Shown here: in pieces, positions 13,401 through 23,579 of the stretch | Numbering within the stretch: position 1 is the stretch's first letter | Layout of the letters: the number at the start of each line of letters is the position of its first letter | Origin: Stichopus chloronotus | Lineage: Eukaryota > Echinodermata > Holothuroidea > Aspidochirotida > Stichopodidae | Direction: 5' to 3' | NCBI GenBank assembly: GCA_021234535.1 | Contig: CM037836.1 | Coordinates: forward strand, 14,367,111-14,431,110 | DNA: 64,000 bases | The notes under the pieces: model-generated | Told to the model about the DNA's origin: nothing | Database searches by the model: none | The model's input: only the letters and a program-made list of their open reading frames with translations | Position numbers and translations under genes: made by a program

Positions 13401-16400
13401 TGTATGCATGGTCAGTGTGGAGAAAAGCAGAATTGTCAAGGAAAAATTGCATCATATGAAGTCTAAACAAATTACCAATTTGCCAAAGTTGTGCAAATCT
13501 CTTTAAATTTTATGGATAAATCATTCATACATCAAAAACATTAAAAGCAACCAGATAATGTGGTTTTTGATCACTGTATGTGTCCAGAGTGTTCATTTGA
13601 TATGGCAAACAGCACTGCACAGCAAAGTTTGTGCTAGTTTTCAAATTTAGGAGAATGTTTCTCTCTGAAAATAATTATGGGAGAGATTTGGGCAATAAAG
13701 GGAGACACATTTTACTCAGCAAGTTTTATGATCAATTGCCTGATTCTAGTTGGTTGTACCTTCTGAATGTTAGCTCATTAATTTCCTTGTTGGGTCCTAG
13801 CTTGCTGAGTTCCTTTTATTGCGGACTAAGCCTGAAGATACAAGGAGAAGACTTTACCAGATTCCACACAGTTGCATTCACAAAACATTACTGTATGTGT
13901 TTATTACACCATGTGCAGACTGAATAAAGTTAAGTAGATTGTCCATGAACCAGGACTATTGCTTTGTAGCTCTTGTCCATTTTACCATTAATTGCATAGC
14001 ATTTGGGAGGAAATGGTTCTCTCTGACACTTGTTGCCAAAAGGAATTTACTCTTTTTGGATGACAATTGCCCAATCGCCAGCTTGATGCATGCCCTGCTG
14101 CACAAGGCAAATTGCATTATACACACAAAAATTCAAACAACCTGGCATCATTGAAGTACCAAATATAACTTGGAATGTTTTTGGTCTATGCTCAAAGTCA
14201 TTTCCAAATTTGCCCCATATTGACCCAGTAATGACTTCTACCAACAGCAAATAAGTTTTAGACTCAATGCAAAATGCCTACTTGGATAATAATTTCCTTC
14301 AGATATCATCCTTACAAGGACCTTACACTGTGACCCCAATGAATCTCTGGTAAATGCTACATCAGTCTTGTATTCAATGTGTCATAATTACAGTAAATAT
14401 GAAATCAGAGCAAAGCTCCCTTCACAAGACAATGCTTGAAACATTCTGTACATGCCCTGACAATTTGACTCCTTTGGAATTTGAAATGACTTTTGACCTT
14501 CATTTATTTTAATTTGACCTTGTTTTAAGGGGGTAGCTTAGGTAGCCATGGCTAATCTTGAGGTACCTCTATAAAATTATACAAATATAAAGCAGGAGGA
14601 AGGATACCATAAAAAAAAGACAATGTGTAAAACTCATTATAAGTTAATAAACTTCCAAAATGTGAGATTGAACATGGGACCATTCTAAGAACTGGGAACT
14701 AAAATATATAATTACATATTTTTCATTATAAATTATTCAAACTCATTACAAAATCATTTACAGATTAAGAAACTTAAAAATGTGAGATAGAACATGGCAA
14801 CATTTTAATGAATAATGAAATACTGAATAAAAATGAATGTCAATTAACGTAACTTTTGAAGTAATCAAATTTAAGGCCCGAGAACAAACATACATAAAAA
14901 ATAAAACTAAGAGCTGCATAATCAATGTAGTGCATCTACATTTTAAAGGAATTTTCCACTGACCAAGTGAAGGGATTCTTAAGGGAAAGAATAATTTTTC
15001 CCTGACATTTAGTCCAAACCCCATACAAGGATTTTATTTCTAGCTCAAGATATTGCTGTGTGAAGAGATATTCCTCTGGTCAAGAAAGATTTCAGGTTGT
15101 CTCAAGGTTACCAAAATGCCATGTAACAGTGGCAAATTATTGCAGCTGGTCAACTCTTTGTTTTCCTTTGAAATTGAAGCCCAAATTTGACAGCAATGTT
15201 CAAGAATATGGCTTTACTGTAGAAGTACACCTAAAATATGAAAATATTGTAGAAATGAGGTCACATCATGTCTCTTTCAAGATAGTCAAGATTATAATGA
15301 CATACAATGGATATCCAAGTATATATTGTAGTTGTTCCTGTATGACAAGACAAGTTTAAACAAGGACATGGTATCCAAGCACTAACTTTTACTAATCATA
15401 CCTTTCAGCACACTACAGCCTACAGTGTAAGTCTATTAATGGCAGCAACAGCCGACGAGTTTCGTGGAACTGTTGCCTGTGCATATCATAGGCAGTAATT
15501 TTCTTTAGAATCTGTACATCTAGTCATGAACATATACTAAATATTATACACCTTACCTCCTTCCTTCTTTGGCTAGCAAAGATGACAAAGCTATTGAGCT
15601 CATTTTAACGCTGCTAAAATGTAGCGGCTATCAAGACACAAGAAATAAAAGCAATAAAATCTGTTTATACTGTCATTTTCATGGACCAAATGTACGAGGC
15701 AGAAGAGAACTAAACAACTCACCATTGAAGTTCTCACATTGCACTTCTGTTCAGTTCATAATGCACATCGTTATGAAAAATGCATTTTTACTGTTGTGAT
15801 ATTTTTGGACCGAGATATTCCAACACCATGGTAATTACTATGACATTCCACCAATTCAAATTAGTTTCAAGTCTCCGTTGTTCTCCTGATATCAAAATGG
15901 AGTATATGGATTTAATGGGACTTACCGTAACTGTCAAGGAATCACAGGGAGAAATGCCACATATAGAAATGTCGTAAGTTCCCTTAAAGGCTGTATTGCA
16001 TCACCCTAAGCTACATTTTTACCTCCCTGAAAGGAAAATTCTCAACTGGTTCTAAGTTACAGTACTCTTAGATTGCCAGCAAAATCGAAAGATTCAGAGC
16101 AGCTCGTATTACACAGCGTACACAGGGATCCATTGTTTTGATTACACATGTGGAGGAATGTAAGACAGGCTGAGGGAGGGACTAGAGGTAGGTGGTTGGG
16201 AGAATTGAAACTGTCTGGGGTGATGCATTACAGCCTTTAAAAATGTGCTAAATTCCCTTGAAAATTTACATAGCTTAATTTTCCAGTATATGATAAAACA
16301 GGAAACTAAAGCTACACAACTCATATTCAAACCATTGAGCCCCATGTTTAAACAGTCAAATTGAAAGTCGAGTTTCTTCACCTTGTCCGTAAACAGCTCA

Positions 16401-18418
16401 TCCTCCTCATGCAGTGGAACTGACCAAGCGTTACACGATTGCTGAGTTTGAGGGTATAGAAGGGTTGTTCAAGTTGGCTTTGTACAGAATATGTCAAGCA
16501 AGGTAGTACCGGCCAAATTCAATTGCTGAAGGAGCACGGTGACCAGGGGAGGGGCAGAGGATAGACGGAGGGCACAGCTAGGTAGAGCGGATATGTCCAA
16601 AGTGTCCACTCCGTCATAGGTGCGTAGCCAGTTTTTTTTTTTTTTTTTTTTTTTGCGAGGGAACAAAATCGACTCATGGTCCCTATTTTCGTCCCTTAGA
16701 CTCGTCCTGGGGAGGGGATAAGTAGAGGGGTTTGCCCTACCAAGATTTACTAAGACAATCAGTCAGTACACAGATGGGGCACCCCCTCCACTTTGCCCAG
16801 AGAGAATCTTGTTTCCCCTTCTCTCTTCCATTTTCCACGGTGCAAAATTGCCACATTTTTTTACACCTGCACCCATGAACCTAAAATAGAGGTTACAAAT
16901 TGTTGTAGGAGACTGAGTGCCTTCAGGACCATGTAAGCCTAAGGCCACCATCGGTTGGCGCCTAGAGTAGGCCTACAACATAGCATAACCAGTAACAAAG
17001 GAGGGCAAAAATATATTGAAAAGTTTCGATCATAAACCTCACAAATGCGTTACTATGTGTGGGGGCATGGTGCATTGATGGTTTTTTTTTTTTTTTTTTT
17101 TGCTTAATGTAGTACTCGGGGTTGTGTTTTCAGGTCTAAGTTGGATTTGTGATGTTCGTACTATAACACACCCAGTGGATACTTTTTTGATTGGGCACAC
17201 CCATTAATTTTGTCGTAAATCATTAATTTATGGGAATGATGTCTACAAGCAAAAATGTTCTTTTCACCCCAAATTTACATAATTTAAAGGATTTTTACTT
17301 CTAGCCACAAATACATCGAAATGGCTAAACGCGTTTCTGGTAGCTGCATGTCATAGGTAGCAGGAGGAAAAGGAGGAATTTGGGTCTATAATTTTTTTCG
17401 TAAACCACGTTTGTGTGACATGAAATGACGCATTATTTGGGGAAATTCCCCCAAATTATGACGTCACAAAATTTTGAAATCGTCAAAAATCATGTATTTC
17501 GAATGAAAATCGGCGTTTCATGGGTTGCTTCCACCAAGACATATCATTATGAAGCATAACTGATTAGGCTTACCTTGATTAGAACAATTTAGAAATTTTG
17601 GTGTAAAATTAACAAATGATCGTTTTTGTACAAAACTTTTCGATATGCCCCATAAGATGCCCTGCAATCAGATTCGGCTACAATCACAATAAAACTTATC
17701 AATGTGCTTGAAGCTATTCAATAAAGTGGGCAGACTATTCTACTCTTTGACAACTCTATAAAAGAAGCTTAACTTTCTCACATCAAACCTGAAGAAGCAT
17801 TTCACCAGCTTCTTACAATGGCCACGAACACAGGAACTAGGACAAACCTCTAACTCATCCCAATTAGGCAGAGAATACTTGAGAAATTTTTGAGAATTTT
17901 TTTTCATAAGAAAACAAAGAAATTTTTGGCTATTCAAACGGTCCAGATGACCGGAAACGGCACTTCCTGGGTGCACCAAGCTGCACAGTATGTACCCCGC
18001 CCGGGCCTTGAAGAACTAGGGATCTCACACCTGCAATTTCTCAATTAGGTCTAATGAGATAAAAATCAGTGTATGAAAAATAGTAATACATAAGAAATGG
18101 GTTGAGATGATACAAGAATCATCATAGAGAATTATTCAAAGTGTTTCAAAGTGTTCTGTTTCAAAGTTGGAAAAGATGGTAAATAGTGGAGGGAGAGCTT
18201 GCTGAACATACCTTTAGACCCCACTTTTTCATTGGTTGATAATGACGGCATGTCTGACGGAGCTTGAAAATACCGGGAACTGCGCCAGGCGGTTGAACAT
18301 TATGTAATGCAACGAAGCGACCGTCGCAGAACCTGACTGAAAGTTTCCCACCCGTGTAAAACCGCGTGAGCCAGCTTGTTGCATGCACCCGTTTTGACTG
18401 AAACATACTCAACTTCAT
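10321..18418 (-). CDS. MRPL48: MRPL48, mitochondrial ribosomal protein mL48
   Basis: mL48 is a component of the mitochondrial large ribosomal subunit with a uS10-like fold (family knowledge). The centre is clear: VLNIKAFGYDCTLVEHFAQY AHNLAKNMTLNVCDSYALPS KSTL against human [42 protein letters not shown]. It continues DYTLTSYQRVIQ against human DSVLTTHERVVQ. Using a candidate basic leader exon at 18,212-18,418 joined at position 13,250, the protein would be 209 residues; human is 212. An alternative start at 13,274 gives 148 residues. The C terminus is shorter than human. The gene lies on the same strand as SPG11, about 5 kb downstream. Identity is secure and the 5' structure is not. Confidence 0.85.
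10480..10591 (-). CDS. MRPL48: MRPL48 exon: YALPSKS block
   Basis: 112 nt with one leading base and ending in phase 0. It encodes YALPSKSTLVHVVQGTALKE and KDRIEDYTLTSYQRVIQ, which matches human [15 protein letters not shown]...DSVLTTHERVVQ. Acceptor GCTTTCAG, donor GTGAGC. Confidence 0.92.
12175..12490 (+). repeat. Dispersed repeat family A, copy 1
   Basis: Shares, in order, GGTCC(A)...TTTGGACC, TCTGGTAA, AACTTCT, CATGCTGAATTTTGTCA and TTTGGATCCAG(G/A)TAGCA with 58,510-58,800 in the same orientation. Diverged; origin unknown. It lies in an MRPL48 intron. Confidence 0.7.
12731..12897 (-). CDS. MRPL48: MRPL48 exon: core uS10-like block
   Basis: 167 nt, phase 0 start, two trailing bases. It encodes LRIQQIADQEIPPPVDGTVH, then EVLNIKAFGYDCTLVEHFAQ YAHNLAKN. 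The second half is the most conserved part of mL48. Acceptor CTTTTGTAG, donor GTAACA. Confidence 0.93.
13197..13290 (-). CDS. MRPL48: MRPL48 upstream exon, 5' boundary ambiguous
   Basis: The 3' boundary is firm: ...LYADNFDEEVEE, then donor GTATAT, in phase with the core exon. Three starts are possible. (a) Acceptor CCATAG at 13,290 with ATG at 13,274, giving MLWSKMRQGCQSIRLYAD. (b) Acceptor GAGACAG with the exon from 13,250, which fits the candidate leader exon in phase 0. (c) An undetected exon upstream. The exon itself is likely real; its left part is undecided. Confidence 0.68.
14626..14830. repeat. Diverged direct duplication, about 120-bp period
   Basis: Two copies of a segment containing ACTCATTA..., an AAACTT core and AATGTGAGAT(T/A)GAACATGG, at about 14,630 and 14,748. 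They lie in the long MRPL48 intron. Diverged, so not recent. Confidence 0.6.
15984..16240. mobile_element. TTAA-flanked MITE, copy 1
   Basis: Starts TTAA-AGGCTGTATTGCATCACCC and ends with the inverse GGGTGATGCATTACAGCCT-TTAA. The terminal inverted repeats are about 19 bp with one mismatch. The TTAA at both ends is the target duplication expected of piggyBac-type elements (family knowledge). No coding capacity. A diverged relative lies at 35,919-36,147. Confidence 0.8.
16631..16652 (+). repeat. Poly(T) run, probable poly(A) tail of a minus-strand retroposon
   Basis: More than 20 T directly after GGTGCGTAGCCAG. A tail of this kind can mark the 3' end of a retroposed sequence on the minus strand, but no second copy is present in the window to confirm a family. 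Confidence 0.35.
18212..18418 (-). CDS. Candidate MRPL48 first exon (mitochondrial leader)
   Basis: 69 codons from an ATG to a good donor (CTAAAG|GTATGTTC), ending in phase 0. The peptide is rich in Arg/Lys with only one acidic residue (starts MKLSMFQSKRVHATSWLTRF, ends YQPMKKWGLK), as expected for a mitochondrial targeting sequence. Joined to the exon at 13,197-13,250 it gives 209 residues, close to human mL48. Primary sequence similarity to human is too weak to be proof. It could instead belong to another transcript. Confidence 0.42.
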
Positions 18419-18918
18419 TTAAAAAAAATGAGAATGACGTACGTAGTATTGGCATACTTTAAGTAGTAGAACTGACGTACTTTAAATGGTAATATGACAG
18501 AATTGGTTCATATTGGCAATAGCTTTTAGTTGGCATTGACAACCAACGCTTTTGGTCATTTATTTCTTTTAATTCAGCCTTAGGATTGGAAAAAAGAGGA
18601 ACTTTTTCTAGAATATATGACATCATTAATATCCAAGGCTTTAATCGATAGCTCGAAAACGCGTATTGCTACAGTGTAATGTGTCCTGCGTGAAATAAAT
18701 ATGCCGACCATTCTGCTGCGGATTCTATCCCCTGGCAGCATATGCGTATACTGCCTATATGAAACTAACAGGCGCATGTACGGCCAATCGAACCCTCGAA
18801 TCAACGATTTCACACCTTTTATGAACATCTTGTTTCAATTGTGTTGTCAATCTGCTTTGTCTTAGTTTTCATTGTCATAAAAGAAATCACATTTGTGAAA
18901 CCCGGCAGTTCACCAGTG

Positions 18919-18932
18919 CCCCCCCCCCCCCC
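18919..18932 (+). repeat. Poly(C) run, 14 bases
   Basis: Fourteen consecutive C in the intergenic region. A second run of the same length lies at 59,978-59,991. Simple sequence with no assigned role. Confidence 0.9.
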
Positions 18933-21900
18933 ACTCCCGTAAGTTTAGGCCTCCCAGTTTTAACCGCAAATTCGGTCAACTTATCATCCCTCCCGGCTCC
19001 ACGCTTCGTTTTTTTTTTTCTTTTTGCTCTCCTTTATTTTTCAACATCATTCGTCGCTTCCCCCAAAATTTCTGTAGGCTGCGCCACTTTTCCGTCATGC
19101 TAAAATGTAGAACAGCAGACACTGGAAGTAGTATGATATCCAGAAACCGGTACATATGTACATTGCGCCACACCTTTAGTTTGTACGGTACCACAAGTGA
19201 GAAACATTGTGGTTCGTTGTAGGCCCTACATGTACTACGTTATTCTAAATCGCTCGAGCGCATGTCCTGCGAACTTGGGCATGACGGCAAAATATGAAAC
19301 AAGTAAACGGTGCGCAGTTTCACCTGAAATTTGAAATTATTTACACGAGTTCATTACACATTGAGGTCTACCTCACACTTGAATGCACTCTCAATGTTTC
19401 ATTCCATTCACTGCAGGTCACAGCCACAAGTATTTCGCGTGACAGTAAATACAACTCTGATTGTTGTCAGGGTTGCTCATCTACGGCCCTTGTTGCACGA
19501 CACTCCCCCCCACCCCCTTACCTTCTTGGTGATCACTTGATAAACAAATGACAATACATCAAATTTCCATTCTTCTTTACGTCCATTTCTATGGTCGTTT
19601 CATGATCGTGTTAAACGCAAAAGGGATAAAAGTGAGACTGCAAGGTCTGTGATGCAAAGGATAAAAGACATGGTCACAGATTCCTGGTTGATTCACGTAG
19701 AGGGTGGTAATTCAGTAAGAATGCAGTGTTAGCCTCCCTGTCTGATATTTTCAACAGAACAATCGGGGAGAGGGGCGGGGGGTGGTTGGGCTAGTGGACA
19801 ACTTCAACACAATTTCTTTTAATTTATTTATTGTCAGCACACATGAGCAAGTACAAGACACATTGAAACATTTCAATTATTGCTTAAAAGTTTCTATTCA
19901 ATGTTCATACATTGTTCACAACAAAAACATGTCTTAATATTTTAAAGTGGTGGCATGAGTTTGCAGAAATTAAAATAAAAACTAGCATTTTGCTTCTGCT
20001 TATGTTTTTCTATATTCCTCAATACCCCACTAGTGCTGTGTATAGTTGCCTTGAACTATGCAATAACCAAAATAATGCTGAAAACAAAAGTTACCTTAAT
20101 GGTGTAAATCGTTGAAAATTTGACCACCTGTTTTGAAAATAATTATTATGAACATTAGGCCATGGCTACAATACAGACTTGCCCACTTGTATGTTCTAGG
20201 CTGGGAAAAAAACCCTCCGTGATTTACTAATTTTCTCTCCGCTGCAGAACGTTGAGTATTCAAGCCTCTAAATCTCTCTTATTGGGTCTTTTACTGCATG
20301 CATGGGAACTTATTGCTTGAATAGTTGAAGAAGTGAACTAACAACAAAAAGCTGTAATGTTGCGACTATGAAGTTTCGTTCAGTGTACATTCATGCATGT
20401 TACAGCACTACTAAATGATATAGTAACATGTGTAGGTATAATAGCACACAATGTTCTGTACAACACGTCTGCTGCTGCCCTAAACTTGTGTATTGGTATT
20501 GTTGGTGCAACTGCGATCAGCTGTTGTGTAGTGAATATGCATAAGGCCATAGTGCTTCATTTTCATTGGCCTGTTCAAGCATGGTTTGTTGTGAGACTGA
20601 ATAAGTTTTGTCTGCAGTACATTTTAGATTTCCCCACGTTTGGTTGATATTTCTACTAAAATCCAGAGACTTTGGAAGGAACTGTCATTTTGAACCTCAG
20701 TAGTTTTCACTTATTATTTACTTGGTGCACTTAAACAAATAACAATATAGTTGGCCATGAATTTTCTATGTTTACACTTTCTTCAAACTAACGTCATCAC
20801 TTTAAGTTATATCTTTGCAGTATACCTCGATGCCCAACATTTCAGGTGAATTTTTCACCTTTTGCACATTTTTCTAAGCACTGCTCGAACTAAAAAAATT
20901 GAAAAAGTGAGCAGATGCCACTTTAACTACACACTTTACTATATTTTTGCATGTCTTGGGAATATGTTGGCCATAGTGACATGACCAAAAAAAAAAAAAC
21001 TTATGTTTTGTAAAGATGGAAGGAAACAGTCTGATTGATTAAAAAATAGAGTGCATGGTATTGACTAACTGACAATTTCTCTGTGAATTTTGCTTCAGAA
21101 CGACTGTCACTGTTATTGCAATCTTAGTGTGCAGCATATTGGCCATCACAATCACAGTACAACAATCAGAGCGTGTTCACCACATATTTCTAAAGCTTCT
21201 AGCTCTCATTAGCAGCGATTGGTCTTCACTACAGACCAGAAGTAGAGAATGGCTCTCACCACACAGTCCCCTCTACCATGAGGATTGATTTCTGGTGGCT
21301 CTTGCAAGAGAGGTCTTTTCACTTTTTGATAATTTGATGAACTCTAACCACATTGATCAGACTCCTGATGAAGTTAGGTGATCCCTGGTGACTATAACAT
21401 GACATGATTATTTCATGACCATCTCATCAGTGACAAATTCTGGTGACTCTTGCATCGTTGATGCAAAGGCGATTTGTGAACATCTCTACCATGAGTCTGC
21501 CGTTTTAATGAAGGAAGATAAGAGATTTTGAATATGAACTTAGATGATCCTTACTCAGTGTCAAAAAGGATGCTCATGAACTGACCATTACGGGGATTCC
21601 TTCTTTATTGTTTATTTATGGGATTTTTTGAGGCAAAGTTCTCCGCCGTTTATGACTCCGGTAACTCAGACAACATTTTCACTTGAGGAATTCAAGTAAA
21701 TGTTATGAATGATGAATTTTAAACATCTGTTATCTCCATCTCATGATAACATCACATTTTAACAAAGTTCACTCTCCGACATTGATTTTTTTTATCTGCA
21801 GATTAGATTAAAGACAGACATTGGTGACAGCAAAGAAATTCTTTTACGACGAAGGCATGTGATCTTTCAGGAATCGCATGCTAAATACACATTCCGGTAT

Positions 21901-22657
21901 AACACACAGTAATGATGATTTGGATAAAAGCAGTAGCACCCACTTACTCACCAAGAAGTCCAGAGACTTTTACACAATTTGGTCATTATACAAGATAAAT
22001 CAACTCAGTCTGCTCTGACATGATTCTATAACTAACTTACGTTTTGGATGGTTTTTAACTCCATTTGTTTACCCCCATGATGATGACTGGATGGCATTAA
22101 ATCTCCCACAGATGACTACATGGTGACTTTAAAGATATGCATACACTCAAGATGACGTTACAAAGGTCCAGGTTTCGACCCATAAATGGCCAGCAGCACT
22201 CATCACTAGCACTTGCTGACTGGCAAGAAGAACACATCCACCAGCACAAAATTCAATGGAAATTCCAATGAAAAATGTCTGAAAATTTATGGAAATGTAT
22301 ATTATTGAAATATGGCACAATGCCCATTTTTAGTTGGTCATTTAATGCAAAATGAGGCATTCATCCAGAATCCCAAGCCATTACTTTTACTATGGGCAAA
22401 ACTTTCTAAATGACACCCACTCACCTCAGACTCCCACCAACACATTCACACTAAACTGACGAAGTGCTAAAGCCACAATACAGAAACTTGCAAATAGAAC
22501 CTAGCTTTACTAAGACCCTAGTAATGTAGTATCACATGCACTGTGCTTCTTTTGTACTGAGCTGACTGCACCCTCTGCTGTTCCTTGCTGATTTCTACTT
22601 CACACTAGGTTCTTGTACATTTGCTAAAAATTGTCTTAAATTTTTCTTTATTTTTTG

Positions 22658-22791
22658 GCTGTTTTGCTTCAAGAAGTGAAGAACCAATCAAATTTGATCA
22701 TTTAGTTCACACCCTGAAATTTCAGCCATTTTGCTTCAAGAAGTGAAGAACCAGTCAAATTTGATCATTTAGTTCACACCCTGAAATTTCA
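22658..22791 (+). repeat. Tandem duplication, two 67-bp copies
   Basis: Two nearly identical 67-bp units containing TTTTGCTTCAAGAAGTGAAG and CACACCCTGAAATTTCA. They differ mainly by AATC versus AGTC. The low divergence indicates a recent event, in the intergenic space between MRPL48 and SPG11. Confidence 0.9.
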
Positions 22792-23310
22792 TGTTTATTC
22801 ATGACTTCTCCAGGGAGAACAACCAATCAGGGTGAACAGTGAACGAGCTCTTCACTGTGAGTATGGGAGCGCTCCGTTCACAAACGACTGTGTAACTTAA
22901 TGAAGAGTGAGAGCTTTGCACACGGTTACGACCCATTGTTGACAAATGTCAAAGATGTTTATATTGAACAGATCCTCGGATAGGCATAACTCGGTTTGGT
23001 ACTGAGCTCAGGTGTAAACAGCTGATGAACAGGGCGCTGTTAAAATAGCATTGTATTGGTATTGTGTGGGAAAACACAAAAGGGAACGAAAATTACATCT
23101 TGACCGAGACTAACTAGAACCCTGCATACATCTGTAAAAAATAATGCAATTACAAAAAAATAATTCTCTCTCACACATCTCTCTCACAATCACTGGCCAA
23201 TAATGATAACTAATTTTGCCATAATGAAATGGCTATAATGCTGTAGTGGCCATGATAGTGACAGGCGAGATGCCAACGTACGAAAGTACTAATCATTTTT
23301 TACATTTTAC

Positions 23311-23316
23311 TTTATT
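23311..23316 (-). terminator. Poly(A) signal AATAAA of SPG11
   Basis: AATAAA on the minus strand, 79 bases after the SPG11 stop codon. It is the nearest canonical signal. It implies a short 3' UTR, though more distal sites could also be used. Confidence 0.6.
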
Positions 23317-23395
23317 GCTATTTCTCATTTGTACAAAATGCATAGATATATCATTATTTAACATTTACATTGCCTTATCATAGAGTCTTTGTTTT

Positions 23396-23579
23396 CTACA
23401 TCAACATAGCGACGTCCTTGAGGTAAGCTCCGTTCTCATCCTGGAGCAACAGAAGGGTGATCTCTTGAAAGCCGAGCTCTGACGCTATTTTGTACTTTGC
23501 CACGATATCGGGACAGATCATGACGAGCTGTTTCATGTTATTGGTGACTGCGCTGCCTTTCGACTTCTCCTTTCCGTAT
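23396..23579 (-). CDS. SPG11: SPG11 exon w34, terminal coding exon
   Basis: 184 nt including the TAG stop at 23,396-23,398. It encodes YGKEKSKGSAVTNNMKQLVM and ends ENGAYLKDVAMLM. Human ends TGCCLKDMLAG. Acceptor TTCTGTAAAG. The C terminus lies two residues beyond the human end, so it appears complete. Confidence 0.97.

Larger units (their letters stand above)
13291..18211. other. Large MRPL48 5' intron or upstream region
   Basis: Contains the 14.6-kb duplication, MITE copy 1 and two poly(T) runs (16.6 and 17.08 kb). An AG-GT bounded segment ending at donor 15,403 has stops in all frames and could only be a non-coding exon. Nothing else recognised. Confidence 0.5.
18419..23310. other. Intergenic region between SPG11 and MRPL48
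   Basis: About 4.9 kb between the candidate MRPL48 first exon and the SPG11 poly(A) signal. It holds the poly(C) run and the 67-bp duplication. I see no exon chain, RNA gene or clear promoter motif. The MRPL48 promoter should lie in its left part. Confidence 0.5.

Noticed and set aside
15403..15510. AG-GT bounded segment as an MRPL48 coding exon
   Set aside because: All three frames contain stops; at most a non-coding 5' exon.
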